DNA of 64,000 nucleotides from Dawidia soli (GTDB taxonomy: Bacteria > Bacteroidota > Bacteroidia > Cytophagales > Cyclobacteriaceae). Location: positions 1-64,000 of the forward strand of contig NZ_JAHESC010000003.1 of NCBI RefSeq assembly GCF_018598185.1, read 5' to 3'. This document shows positions 36,647-45,435 of the stretch, one piece after another. Made by a program: the position numbers and the translations under genes. Positions within the stretch are counted from its first letter, which is position 1. Each line of letters opens with the position of its first letter. A model generated the notes under the pieces. The model searched no databases. It had not been told where the DNA came from and worked only from the letters and a program-made list of their open reading frames with translations.

Positions 36647-37138
36647 TCATGTGGGCGGCTGGTCAAAACGTTTTAGCCCGGCCTGGAGCCGGTTTATAGC
36701 CCTTGCCAACCGCTCAACCTTTGTTTCTTCTTTTTTGGCGGTATAGATCCAGTCGATATAGGCCTTTTGCTCGGCCTCTGTGAGCGACTGGTAGAATTTC
36801 CAGGCGGCGGGTTCGTCACGCAGGCATTGGATCATTTCGCGCGGCGCCTTTACGGGGGTCTCGTCCGGGTATAACAAGATGTGTACCGTGTCACCGGCTT
36901 CCTTGCCGATCTGTTTGCGGATCTCCGCTCGTACCGGCAGGAACAGCCGGCCGTCGCGCATGGGCATGAGGTTGTACTGATCGATCGCGTAGCCGTCGAT
37001 GGTCCCGCGCACCTTTACCATGCCGAAGCGGCGCTTCACGTCGGGTGCCACGCCGGGCAGGCAGACAAAGGTCCAGCCGCCTTTACCCGAGAAACGTTCG
37101 AGTGTATATTTCCGGTTAACAAGGGGTTTGGCTTTCAT
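36647..37138 (-). CDS. DUF1905 / YdeI-OmpD-associated domain protein
   Basis: 163 aa from ATG at 37138; the open frame continues upstream with non-protein-like sequence. The N-terminal 90 residues match the DUF1905 beta-barrel (RFSGKGGWTFVCLPG, FGMVKVRGTIDGYAIDQYNLMPM, GRLFLPVRAEIRKQIGKEAGDTV). The C-terminal part has the YdeI-type helical block (FYQSLTEAEQKAYIDWIYTAKKEETKVERLARAI). The role is unknown; such proteins are common cytoplasmic, sometimes stress-associated, proteins. Confidence 0.85.
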   Translation of the reverse strand: MKAKPLVNRKYTLERFSGKGGWTFVCLPGVAPDVKRRFGMVKVRGTIDGYAIDQYNLMPMRDGRLFLPVRAEIRKQIGKEAGDTVHILLYPDETPVKAPREMIQCLRDEPAAWKFYQSLTEAEQKAYIDWIYTAKKEETKVERLARAINRLQAGLKRFDQPPT

Positions 37139-37423
37139 ATCGGTCAGCTCACGTGGATGTCCTGCCAAGGTAGACGTTTCCGGTGACGGCCCTATGTCAG
37201 GAGCGGGGGTATTTCGTTTCGCTTCTTCCAGGTTCCTCCCAAAGGATATTTTGTTGCGGTGCATGGTCGGGATAAAAATGCCTGTTCTGGAAGAATAAAA
37301 AATGGTAGATTTACCAGCACGATGCCGTGCCATTTTTTACACTCCCAAGGCCGGTCCTACGACATGCCGTTACCGGCGATCCTGTCTCTTTTTCGGTGCA
37401 CTTTTTATGCAATCGATCTCTTT

Positions 37424-37457
37424 TTTGAACTGGCTGGTCGAAGAGGTGTATATTTTG
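37424..37457 (+). promoter_or_regulatory. Promoter candidate of the STN-type susC, within a 469-base gap
   Basis: TTTG (37424-37427) is followed 21 bases later by TATATTTTG (37449-37457), resembling a Bacteroidota -33/-7 pair about 150 bases upstream of the start codon at 37608. The rest of 37139-37607 holds a small hairpin GCACG-ATGC-CGTGC (37316-37329) followed by six T, and no convincing gene. Confidence 0.5.
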
Positions 37458-37607
37458 GGGAAATCGCTCAAAACCAGTTGATTTCGAGGAAAATATCTTA
37501 TACCTGTGTATGTTTTAAGACTCATTACTAAGTGAAGTGCTGGCAATAATTAGTACCTTACTCGTACGAAAGTTTGGTTGCTCCGGCTCAGTTTCAAACT
37601 TACCATT

Positions 37608-40600
37608 ATGCGTAAATGTACAGTTGCTTTCATGCTCGTTAGCGCAGGCCTGCTGCTCGACATCTCCCTGGCATACGGGCAAGGCAACTTGTCACGAAAG
37701 AATATTTCGGTTGCGGAAGGCCATATGTCGCTCATGAACATCTTCCGCGAGGTGCAAATGCAAGCCGGGTTCATGTTTGTTTTCCAACCTACCCTGGTCG
37801 ACCAGTTTGAAAACCTGCCGGTTCCCGGCGGTACGCACACGGTACAGGAATTCCTCGAGATCGTCTTGCGCGATACCCCGGTAGGCTTTGAAGAGAATGG
37901 CCGCAACATCATCATCTTTCGCCGCCCCGTCACCTTCAACCTCCGCGGCCGCGTGCTCGACCCGGAGACCAAAGAAGGCCTGCCCGGCGTGACGATCTAC
38001 ATCAAGGATTCCAATAAGGGAACACACTCGGAGCCCGACGGCAGCTTTGCCATTACCGCCACCAAAGACGACATCCTGATCTTCTCGTACGTAGGCCGCC
38101 TCACCAAGCAGGTGACGGTGAACGAGCACACCCCGAAACAGATCATGCTGCAGCCGATGACGCTGCCGGAAGTGATGGTGCATACCGGCTATTACGACGT
38201 ACCGGAGCCCGAGCGGATCGGGAATATTTCGACGGTAACGCATGAGCAGCTCTGGCGAAACCCGGTCGTCAATTCCCTGCAATCGATTCAAGGACGACTG
38301 GCGGGTGTCTTTGTGGAGCAGATCTCGGGATTGCATGGTAGTGGGTATAAGATCCGGGTACGGGGACAGAATAGTTTGCGTAGTGAAGGGAATGAGCCGT
38401 TATACATTATCGACGGCGTTCCATATCCGTCTGCGTCGATGGTGTATTCTACGACCGGTTACATTTTGCCATTATCCAACTCGCTGAGCCTGGTACCGCT
38501 GTCCACAATTGATCGTATTGACGTGCTGAAGGATGCCGACGCTACGGCTATCTATGGATCAAGAGGCGCCAACGGCGTAGTTTTAATTAGTACCAAGCGC
38601 CCCCCTACCAAAAGTGGCTCGGGAGCAGAAGTTAACATCAACACCGGTTTTAGCCAGGTCGGACATTATGTCGACTTACTCAACACACAACAATGGCGCA
38701 TAATGCGACAAGAGGCATATAAGAACGAAAACATTGACATAGAGGACGCCAAGCCAGCGGATTTGTTCCATTGGGACAATACACGTAATACTAATTGGCA
38801 AAAAAAGTTGATCGGAGGTGTCGCTCCTGTTACAAACGCTGTCGTCAGTCTCTATGGTGGCGAAGAAAATACGAAGTTCTTTTTCTCCGGAAACTTCTAT
38901 AAGGAAGGCAGTGTGTTCCCGAAACGCTTCGATTACATACGTGGTGCAGGCCTGTTTAACATGACGCATCAGTCTAAAAACAACCGTTTTCATGCCAACA
39001 TGATCTTTAATTATACAGGCGACGACAACAATCTCCCTGTTTTCGACATTACTCAACAAGCCTTCTACCTTGCACCCAATGCACCCGCACTATATGACTC
39101 TATCGGGCAACTGAATTGGGCCGATAATACCTGGTATAATCCCCTGGCATACTTGGAACAAACCTACCGTGCGCAAACCACCAATTGGTCCGCGCACGCT
39201 ATGATGGACTATGAGCTGTCACCCGGACTGGTGTTTAAAGCGAACCTTGGACAATCGGTTTTTACGCGAAAAGAAACTACGATAACTCCGCGACGGTATC
39301 ATGCCCCCTCTATGCGTGCCTACCAAATGGGCGAACACTCGGAATCCAATACCGCCCTAAGAACCCTTATTGCAGAGCCCATTCTTGAATATGGCCGCGA
39401 CCTCTGGCAAGGTAAATTTAAAGGTCTGATCGGCTCAACCATTCAACACATGGTACAAGATGCACAAAATACCGTAGGAAGCGGCTATGAGAATGATGCA
39501 TTTATTGACGATCTGGGGGCGGCTCCCACATTAAAAGCCAGTGACCCTGTAACGTGGGTGTACAAATACGCAGCAGTTTTCGGACGCCTGAACTACAACT
39601 GGCGCGAGAAATACATCTTCAACGCTACCGTTCGGAGGGACGGTTCCAGTCGATTTGGTTCTGGAAAAAAGTTTTCCAACTTCGGTTCCATTGGAGGAGC
39701 TTGGATCTTTACCCAAGAACCGTTTTCGGACAAGCTGACGTTTTTAAGCTTTGGCAAGGTACGCGCTACCTACGGCATTACGGGCAACGACCAGATAAGC
39801 GACTACGGTTATTATACTGGCTATGAAGAAACGCTCCCCTATGGTGGTAACAGCGTAACGCCAGTGCAACCTAATAACGCATCGTATTCGTGGGAGACTA
39901 CCCGCAAAGCCGAGGTGGGACTTGCGTTAGGCTTTTTCCGAAACCGGATCCAGGCCGATGTGTCGTACTACCGAAACCGGTCGTCCAATCAACTCCTGAC
40001 AACGCAGGTATCTACCGTAACAGGCTTTTCACAGGCCAATCTTAATTTGCCAGTCATTGTACAAAACTCAGGTTTTGAAGTTCTGTTAACCACAACCCAG
40101 CTAGACGGGCGACATTTTTCCTGGATTACCAATTTGAACTTCACGCTCCCTTACAACAAGTTGGTGCGTTACGATGGCCTTGCCTCCTCCCCAGATTCCG
40201 AGCGCTACATTGTTGGAGAATCCCTCAACAGCAAAAAAGTTTACAAAATTTATGTAAATCCGCAGACCGGTCTATACGACTCTGCAGACCTGAACAGAGA
40301 CAATGTTAAAGATCGAAACGATCGTTATATCCAAAATCGCGGCGTACGATATTATGGCGGCATAGACAATACCATACGCTTTCACAATTTCCAATTGGAC
40401 ATATTGATTCAATTTGTAAAGCAGACAGCGATAACGTATGAGGCCAATGCCGGCGCACCAGGACTAAAAACAAATAATCACACTCCGGAAGTACTGAATC
40501 GCTGGCGGCAACCGGGTGACAACACCAATATCCAGCGGTTTACCATGGGGGAAGGTTATGACGCTTTCGTGAATGCCATGGCTTACGGTGACATCGCTTA

Positions 40601-40820
40601 TGGTGACGCGTCGTACATCCGGTTTAAAAACGTTTCTCTTGCTTATAATCTCGATACATCCCTTATCAAGCGCCTCGCGCTAAAAAGTGCAAAAATCTAC
40701 ATACAGGCTCAAAATTTGCTTACGGTTACCAAGTATGTAGGTGTTGATCCGGAAACTCTTTTGCCGAGTAATCTCCCGCCATTGCGGACCATCGTAGGAG
40801 GTGTCCATTTAACTTTTTAA
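37608..40820 (+). CDS. SusC/RagA-family transporter with N-terminal STN signalling domain
   Basis: 1070 aa from ATG at 37608 (signal MRKCTVAFMLVSAGLLLDISLAYGQ). Residues about 28-110 are an STN domain (ISVAEGHMSLMNIFREVQMQAG, then VQEFLEIVLRDTPVGFEENG, NIIIFRR), used to pass signals to a FecR-type anti-sigma factor. Then a carboxypeptidase-like domain (NLRGRVLDPETKEGLPGVTI), plug (GRLAGVFVEQISG, RIDVLKDADATAIYGSRGAN) and barrel ending VGGVHLTF. No sigma/anti-sigma pair is adjacent. Base composition changes inside the gene: about 37608-38330 is GC-rich, the rest AT-richer, like the following susD. This suggests a recombined (mosaic) gene. Confidence 0.93.
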   Translation: MRKCTVAFMLVSAGLLLDISLAYGQGNLSRKNISVAEGHMSLMNIFREVQMQAGFMFVFQPTLVDQFENLPVPGGTHTVQEFLEIVLRDTPVGFEENGRNIIIFRRPVTFNLRGRVLDPETKEGLPGVTIYIKDSNKGTHSEPDGSFAITATKDDILIFSYVGRLTKQVTVNEHTPKQIMLQPMTLPEVMVHTGYYDVPEPERIGNISTVTHEQLWRNPVVNSLQSIQGRLAGVFVEQISGLHGSGYKIRVRGQNSLRSEGNEPLYIIDGVPYPSASMVYSTTGYILPLSNSLSLVPLSTIDRIDVLKDADATAIYGSRGANGVVLISTKRPPTKSGSGAEVNINTGFSQVGHYVDLLNTQQWRIMRQEAYKNENIDIEDAKPADLFHWDNTRNTNWQKKLIGGVAPVTNAVVSLYGGEENTKFFFSGNFYKEGSVFPKRFDYIRGAGLFNMTHQSKNNRFHANMIFNYTGDDNNLPVFDITQQAFYLAPNAPALYDSIGQLNWADNTWYNPLAYLEQTYRAQTTNWSAHAMMDYELSPGLVFKANLGQSVFTRKETTITPRRYHAPSMRAYQMGEHSESNTALRTLIAEPILEYGRDLWQGKFKGLIGSTIQHMVQDAQNTVGSGYENDAFIDDLGAAPTLKASDPVTWVYKYAAVFGRLNYNWREKYIFNATVRRDGSSRFGSGKKFSNFGSIGGAWIFTQEPFSDKLTFLSFGKVRATYGITGNDQISDYGYYTGYEETLPYGGNSVTPVQPNNASYSWETTRKAEVGLALGFFRNRIQADVSYYRNRSSNQLLTTQVSTVTGFSQANLNLPVIVQNSGFEVLLTTTQLDGRHFSWITNLNFTLPYNKLVRYDGLASSPDSERYIVGESLNSKKVYKIYVNPQTGLYDSADLNRDNVKDRNDRYIQNRGVRYYGGIDNTIRFHNFQLDILIQFVKQTAITYEANAGAPGLKTNNHTPEVLNRWRQPGDNTNIQRFTMGEGYDAFVNAMAYGDIAYGDASYIRFKNVSLAYNLDTSLIKRLALKSAKIYIQAQNLLTVTKYVGVDPETLLPSNLPPLRTIVGGVHLTF

Positions 40821-40839
40821 ATTTACATGGTCATGCACT

Positions 40840-42264
40840 ATGGAAGTCATCACGGTCAAATCATATAACCCCCAACGATACGTTTTAGTATTTCTGCTGT
40901 GTATGGTGGTATTTGGTTGTGATTCACTCGTCGATGTCGACCCTCCTGGCACGCGTCCGCCGCCCGAGTTGATCTTTCAGGACGATTTAACCGCTGTATC
41001 AGCGGTGCGCGGTATGTACAGTGAGATGTCTTCCAAACCCTATTTCAACAACGTTGGTATCAGTCTATTATCCAGTCTGTCGGCAGACGACATGCGGGCG
41101 CTGCCCGGTCTGGACGCTTCAAAAGATCGCACGCCTTTTGAAACGACCGATATCGATCCTTCCAATCCTTTGCTTAAAGAATACTGTTGGCAGCCGGGGT
41201 ATCGCTACATCTATGTTGCCAATTCGATCCTGGAGGGACTTGCCGCATCCACGGGAGTATCTGTCGCGTTGAAAAATCAACTGCGCGGGGAAGCCCTTTT
41301 CATCCGGGCATTTTCCGACTTTTACTTAACCAATCTATTCGGAGATATTCCGCTACCGACGTCTCCCGACTTTGAAAAAAATCTACACATTGAACGCACT
41401 TCATCTGCAAAAGCATATGATGCCATTGTCACTGATCTCCGGGAAGCGCAGGAACTGTTTTTACAAGATAAAGATTCCTTGTTTACAAAAAACGATTTTC
41501 CACGCAATCGCGCTAGCTATTGGGCTGCCACTGCGTTACTGGCCCGCGTCTATTTATATCTCGGGAGATGGATGGAGGCTGAACAACAGGCAACAACAGT
41601 GCTTGACCAGACATCGCTTTTCACACTGAGTGACAGTCTCAATGGTGTATTTCTGGCTGAGAGCCAGGAAGTGATCTGGCATCTACTCCCTGTAGTGAAG
41701 CGCACAGGCACTCACGAAGCCAATCTCTACCTTCGCCAAGTGAATAAAAAGCCCGTTATTCACCTGACAGCATCGTTTCTGGAGACGCTCGAGCCCGGCG
41801 ACCAACGGGCCATACACTGGATACATACGGCCCGCGTAGAAAACACGGATACTGTTTATCATTTCCCATACAAATACCAACAAACCGAAGCTCAGGATCA
41901 ATTCCACGTCGAATTGCGCCTGGCAGAGCTGTACCTAATACGTGCAGAAGCGCGTGCCCATTTGGGAAACGCATCAGGCGCGATCGAGGATGTGGATATG
42001 ATCCGCCGGCGTGCGGGTCTCACATCGTTAAAAGGTCAATCCTTTACCGACGACATTCTATTACAAAAGATTGCACAGGAACGACGCATCGAATTCTTTG
42101 CCGAAGGTGGGCACCGTTGGTTAGACCTTAAACGGACACGCAAAGCTTCAACATTATCGCTAGTCGACTATAAGAAATGGGAGGATACAGATGAACTGTA
42201 TCCTGTCCCCCAATCTGAAATTTCCAGCAACCCAAATCTTGGTCCTCAAAATCCGGGATACTGA
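40840..42264 (+). CDS. SusD/RagB-family outer-membrane lipoprotein (third pair)
   Basis: 474 aa with signal and lipobox VFGC (YVLVFLLCMVVFGC). Family blocks: DSLVDVDPPGTRPPPELIF, the core ALKNQLRGEALFIRAFSDFYLTN, YWAATALLARVYLYLGRW, LRLAELYLIRAEARAHLGNASGA and IAQERRIEFFAEGGHRWLDLKR, ending SSNPNLGPQNPGY. It starts 19 bases after the susC stop and shares that gene's AT-richer composition. The substrate is unknown; no enzyme is linked. A small exported Cys-rich protein is convergent 10 bases beyond its end. Confidence 0.95.
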   Translation: MEVITVKSYNPQRYVLVFLLCMVVFGCDSLVDVDPPGTRPPPELIFQDDLTAVSAVRGMYSEMSSKPYFNNVGISLLSSLSADDMRALPGLDASKDRTPFETTDIDPSNPLLKEYCWQPGYRYIYVANSILEGLAASTGVSVALKNQLRGEALFIRAFSDFYLTNLFGDIPLPTSPDFEKNLHIERTSSAKAYDAIVTDLREAQELFLQDKDSLFTKNDFPRNRASYWAATALLARVYLYLGRWMEAEQQATTVLDQTSLFTLSDSLNGVFLAESQEVIWHLLPVVKRTGTHEANLYLRQVNKKPVIHLTASFLETLEPGDQRAIHWIHTARVENTDTVYHFPYKYQQTEAQDQFHVELRLAELYLIRAEARAHLGNASGAIEDVDMIRRRAGLTSLKGQSFTDDILLQKIAQERRIEFFAEGGHRWLDLKRTRKASTLSLVDYKKWEDTDELYPVPQSEISSNPNLGPQNPGY

Positions 42265-42274
42265 TCTCTCTCAA

Positions 42275-42529
42275 CTAATTTTTATACATTGTAACTGCGC
42301 ATGGAGTTCCTCCGTCCGCCTGCCTTCTTATAGTACAGGATGCCCCTTCAATCAACACGGTACATAATTGTGCTCCGCTCGTAACACATCCTGGATTTGA
42401 ATTCATTACACACCCGCTCGGTGTAACCGCATAATAATTAATAGCCGGATCGCTCACCTGGCTATAGATTGTGCCCGCAACGGCAATGGTGACAGCGGCT
42501 GACGCTGTCAGTAAATTTGAAATGTTCAT
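42275..42529 (-). CDS. Small Cys-rich exported protein, DUF6520-like
   Basis: 84 aa from ATG at 42529. MNISNLLTASAAVTIAVAGTIY looks like a signal or membrane segment, and the mature part has five Cys (SGCVMNSNPGCVTSG, QLCTVLIEGASCTI, TPCAVTMYKN). The pattern resembles DUF6520, a family of small Bacteroidota proteins often found near SusC/SusD genes, though I am not certain. A promoter candidate with a hairpin in the 5' leader lies just upstream. It is convergent with the STN-type susCD pair. Possible roles are a secreted peptide or envelope-localised ligand; none is shown. Confidence 0.65.
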   Translation of the reverse strand: MNISNLLTASAAVTIAVAGTIYSQVSDPAINYYAVTPSGCVMNSNPGCVTSGAQLCTVLIEGASCTIRRQADGGTPCAVTMYKN

Positions 42530-42563
42530 AGGGTTTAAAATGTTTAATGGATAATTGCATTTC

Positions 42564-42624
42564 GTAGGGGCTCCATCCCTACTTATCCGAATATACTGAC
42601 AAACATTTAGAAGTTTCCCCAAAA
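42564..42624 (-). promoter_or_regulatory. Promoter and leader hairpin of the Cys-rich protein
   Basis: Read on the minus strand, TTTTGG (42619-42624) and TATATTCG (42588-42595) stand 23 bases apart, a good -33/-7 pair. Just downstream, GTAGGG (complement of 42577-42582) pairs with CCCTAC (complement of 42564-42569), forming a leader hairpin about 35-53 bases before the start codon. Confidence 0.5.
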
Positions 42625-43024
42625 AGTATACTTAAATATAGTTTTTCAGGAAATACCCTAATAGTTACCTATATATTACATGGGTATATTTTTTGTATTG
42701 AGGAAATTATATAACGGAATCGTTTTCGAAATCGAGAGTATAGTATCATTTCGGGGAAATTGGTACATATACAATATTTAAGCGCAACTTTCTTATACCA
42801 GTTAATTAAATTTGATACATTACAGGAACGGTATTGCTATTACCAGTAGTGTACAGTATATCTATCGGGCCTATCATCAGGAATGAGAATATTCCTAACT
42901 ATTATTATTGGGAACGCAACGCAGCAGGCCCAGGAGCGCCGATACGATCGTTACGCGGGATAATAAGAAGAAGTATGGAGAAGAATTACGCCCTTTACAA
43001 GGTCATTCGTTCCCCGGATGGGTT
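42625..43024. other. AT-rich intergenic region, no gene identified
   Basis: About 400 bases of A/T-rich sequence between the promoter of the Cys-rich protein and the XRE gene. One 64-codon plus-strand frame (42834-43028) has no recognisable feature and its composition is not convincing. Confidence 0.5.
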
Positions 43025-43276
43025 TTAAGCACCCGATCGCTTGAATAAATCGGCGGGAGTGACCTGATAATACGCACACAATCTTTCCAACTGCGAAATC
43101 CGCATTTCGTGCGTTCCGGCTTCGATCGCCGTTAATACCTCGACCTTGATCCTTACGGCTTTGGCAACCGCTGCTATTTCCAACCCTTCCATCTTCCTTA
43201 ATCGTTTTAAATTCACCCCGATCGTCTTTAAACTCTTATCAAAACCCTTTGCAAATTCTTTGTCGGTCTTTCCCAT
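43025..43276 (-). CDS. XRE-type helix-turn-helix regulator
   Basis: 83 aa, essentially one HTH domain: IGVNLKRLRKMEGLEIAAVAKAV, then VEVLTAIEAGTHEMRISQLERL and CAYYQVTPADLFKRSG. It is cytoplasmic and DNA-binding. It stands alone between two intergenic regions, with no partner toxin or phage gene; the target is unknown. AT-richer neighbours and the adjacent composition break in the susC gene suggest this whole patch (38330-43300) may be acquired. Confidence 0.85.
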   Translation of the reverse strand: MGKTDKEFAKGFDKSLKTIGVNLKRLRKMEGLEIAAVAKAVRIKVEVLTAIEAGTHEMRISQLERLCAYYQVTPADLFKRSGA

Positions 43277-43448
43277 GGTGTGCAGCTTATAATTGGTTTA
43301 ATGTCAACGGTGCTATAACCGGTCCTTCATTGCAAAGAAAGGAAGACAACCCCAATCGTGTAACTACATATATGATATTCGCCTCAGCCCCAGGGTGACG
43401 CTGATTTATACTAATCAAAATATCTTATACCGTGTGATCGTTTTAGAT

Positions 43449-43486
43449 ACACCCGTGCATCGCCCGGGATATACCCGGCCGGGTGT
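43449..43486 (-). terminator. Hairpin at the end of the AraC gene
   Basis: ACACCCG (43449-43455) pairs with CGGGTGT (43480-43486), with an inner CCGGG/CCCGG stem. It starts two bases from the AraC stop codon at 43489. There is a T-run only in the plus direction, so function as terminator for the minus-strand gene is uncertain. Confidence 0.5.
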
Positions 43487-43488
43487 TT

Positions 43489-44331
43489 TTACTCCTTTCT
43501 CCTAGCATCCTTTGTGCCGGTGCGTTCGGGGAAGTTTTCGATGAGCTCGTTGGACTGCTGGTGGAACTGAAGAGGTGAGCAACCTGCAAATTCGCGGAAG
43601 GTCCGGATGAAGTGAGACTGATCGGCATAGCCATGTTCAAACGCGATGTCGGAGAGCTTGTCGTACTGCCCGCCGCGCAGGCAGTCGAGCGCGGCCTGGA
43701 AGCGCCCGATGCGCGCAAATAATTTGGGGGAAACGCCGATGTGCTCCCGGAAGCGGCGTTCGAGGCTACGCTCGGATATGCCCAGGTCGCGTTGCAGCAA
43801 CGGCAGGGAGACATCGCCACGGGCGCCGGCGATATACGATGCGATCTGCTGGGTGCGCGCATCGATGCGCAGGTTGTTTCGCTGAATGAGGTGGAAGAGG
43901 TACTGCGACAGTACGTCGATCTGTTCTTGCAAGGACCGGGCGCCGAGCAGGCGTTCGGGCAAGTTGAACGGCTCCGGGCGTGACAGCCCACCCAGGTCGG
44001 TGCAGCTATCGGTCAGGGCCCCGGCGTCGATGCCAAAGACGGTACGCAGGGCATGTGGTTGAAAGTATACACCGATCTGCCGGAACTGCTGCGGCGTATA
44101 TAGCTCGCGGTGGCCGGTAGTCTGACCGTATAGAAAACACGCAGGCAGCTTTTTTTCATCTTTGTCGTAGAAGTTGGTGCCGCTCAGTTGCTGGAAGATC
44201 AACCCCGGACAGCCGTCGGCAATGGCACTGAAGGTTTTCAGCTGGTCGCCGCGATCGTGGTTCTCCAGCGTCCAATAATAGCGGACGTAGGGCTTGAGGT
44301 AATCGGGCGGCGGGATCTGCTGAAAGTGCAT
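43489..44331 (-). CDS. AraC-family regulator with DUF6597-like N-terminus
   Basis: 280 aa. The N-terminus (IPPPDYLKPYVRYYWTLEN, then IADGCPGLIFQQLSG, QIGVYFQPHALRTVFG) is the DUF6597-type sensor found in this regulator group. The C-terminus has the AraC HTH pair (LLQRDLGISERSLERRFREHIGVSPK and LSDIAFEHGYADQSHFIRTFREFAGCSPLQF). It follows a small protein (53-base gap) and a peptidase E gene in the same direction. Its ligand and targets are unknown. Confidence 0.9.
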   Translation of the reverse strand: MHFQQIPPPDYLKPYVRYYWTLENHDRGDQLKTFSAIADGCPGLIFQQLSGTNFYDKDEKKLPACFLYGQTTGHRELYTPQQFRQIGVYFQPHALRTVFGIDAGALTDSCTDLGGLSRPEPFNLPERLLGARSLQEQIDVLSQYLFHLIQRNNLRIDARTQQIASYIAGARGDVSLPLLQRDLGISERSLERRFREHIGVSPKLFARIGRFQAALDCLRGGQYDKLSDIAFEHGYADQSHFIRTFREFAGCSPLQFHQQSNELIENFPERTGTKDARRKE

Positions 44332-44384
44332 ATACCTTAAAGATACGGCTTTACCTCTAAAAAGTTATATACACTGCCGGATCG

Positions 44385-44660
44385 CTACTGAAGCAGCTCC
44401 AGCAGCGTGTGCGGCCAGGCGGACGGATCGTTGCCGTCATCGTCGCTGAGGACAATGGCATAATAGCCTGCGTCGCTCATGAGGCGGATGATGGCCTGCG
44501 TGTGCACAAAGCCCGTGTTGCATTGCACACGCAGGATACGATCGCTGTCGTCGAGGGCGAAATTGGCTTTGTACTCCGGGAAACGTGCGTGGATGCACGC
44601 GAGTAACCAGGCTGCATCGTCTGCATCGGTTACGTTGGTTTTAAAAACTTCTACCGTCAT
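44385..44660 (-). CDS. Small hypothetical protein (91 aa)
   Basis: Alternates beta and alpha (MTVEVFKTNVTDADDAAWLLACIH, KANFALDDSDRILRVQ, HTQAIIRLMSDAGYYAIVLSD), a ferredoxin-like pattern resembling heavy-metal-associated domains but without a CxxC motif. It is cytoplasmic. It lies between a peptidase E gene (34 bases upstream) and an AraC gene (53 bases downstream), perhaps one operon. No specific family is recognised. Confidence 0.7.
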   Translation of the reverse strand: MTVEVFKTNVTDADDAAWLLACIHARFPEYKANFALDDSDRILRVQCNTGFVHTQAIIRLMSDAGYYAIVLSDDDGNDPSAWPHTLLELLQ

Positions 44661-44694
44661 ACGGGGTATGGTTTAAAGTGGCTGGTGCCTTGGT

Positions 44695-45324
44695 TTAAAA
44701 GATCTGCTGGTCATCGCCCTGGATGACCACTACCTGCGTATCGTCGAGGGCGAGGGCATTATAGCCTTCGGCCAGCAACTGCTGGTTGGCTTTGGCTGCG
44801 CCGACCGCGAAGTCGTCGTTGTCCATGTGGGGCACGATAACGGCTTGTGTCATGCCGAGCCCCTCCCAAACGACCTCCGGTGCCCCGGCAGGGTCGTCCA
44901 TGGCGTCGAAGGCCCGGAGGGTAGGCCCGGCCATGATGGCACCGGCGCTCCACCCGGCATATACTTTGCCCAGGCGCACCAGCGCGGGAATGATCTCGTC
45001 GGCGCCGCTTTCCTTCATGATCCAGCGCAGGTAAAAGGTGTTTCCTCCGCCGACCCAGATCACGTCTTTGTGGATCAGCTTTTCGCGCAATGCGTGCCCC
45101 TGGCAATGGCGCAGGTCAATGGTCTCTACGTCAAAACCGTGGTAGGTAAAGGCATCGCGGGTGGCCTTGACCCATCCGGCCGAATCGGGGATCACATCGG
45201 CGGCATTTTCAATGGCCGCCAGCTTGATCTCTTTTGGCAATTTGCCGGCTAACCGCGCCAGGGTGGCATAATGTTCGTCGGGCAAGCCCAACGAGTATAA
45301 AAAGAGCTTGGGTATTTTAGGCAT
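44695..45324 (-). CDS. Peptidase S51 (peptidase E-like)
   Basis: 209 aa, cytoplasmic. VIWVGGGNTFYL near residues 89-100 and the nucleophile elbow GWSAGAIM with Ser126 are the S51 hallmarks, plus MTQAVIVPHMDNDD with the catalytic His. Peptidase E cleaves dipeptides with N-terminal Asp; related members act as cyanophycinase or on N-terminally modified peptides. The sequence diverges enough that Asp-dipeptidase activity is a best guess. It is first in a possible operon with the small protein and the AraC gene. Confidence 0.88.
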   Translation of the reverse strand: MPKIPKLFLYSLGLPDEHYATLARLAGKLPKEIKLAAIENAADVIPDSAGWVKATRDAFTYHGFDVETIDLRHCQGHALREKLIHKDVIWVGGGNTFYLRWIMKESGADEIIPALVRLGKVYAGWSAGAIMAGPTLRAFDAMDDPAGAPEVVWEGLGMTQAVIVPHMDNDDFAVGAAKANQQLLAEGYNALALDDTQVVVIQGDDQQIF

Positions 45325-45435
45325 AACATTGACTTACTCCAAAATTATACCTGCCCGGATCTCATCCCAGAGGGGTATACCGGTCAGGCCGTTTGGCGGT
45401 TTGTGTCGCTCAAATATATGTAACTGTACAGTTTC

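Noticed and set aside
37316-37337. Hairpin GCACG/CGTGC followed by T-run as a terminator
   Set aside because: No plus-strand gene ends nearby, so a terminator role there is not supported; it may be chance.
42834-43028. 64-codon plus-strand frame
   Set aside because: No ribosome-binding site, domain or signal is apparent and it lies in AT-rich intergenic DNA overlapping the XRE gene end.
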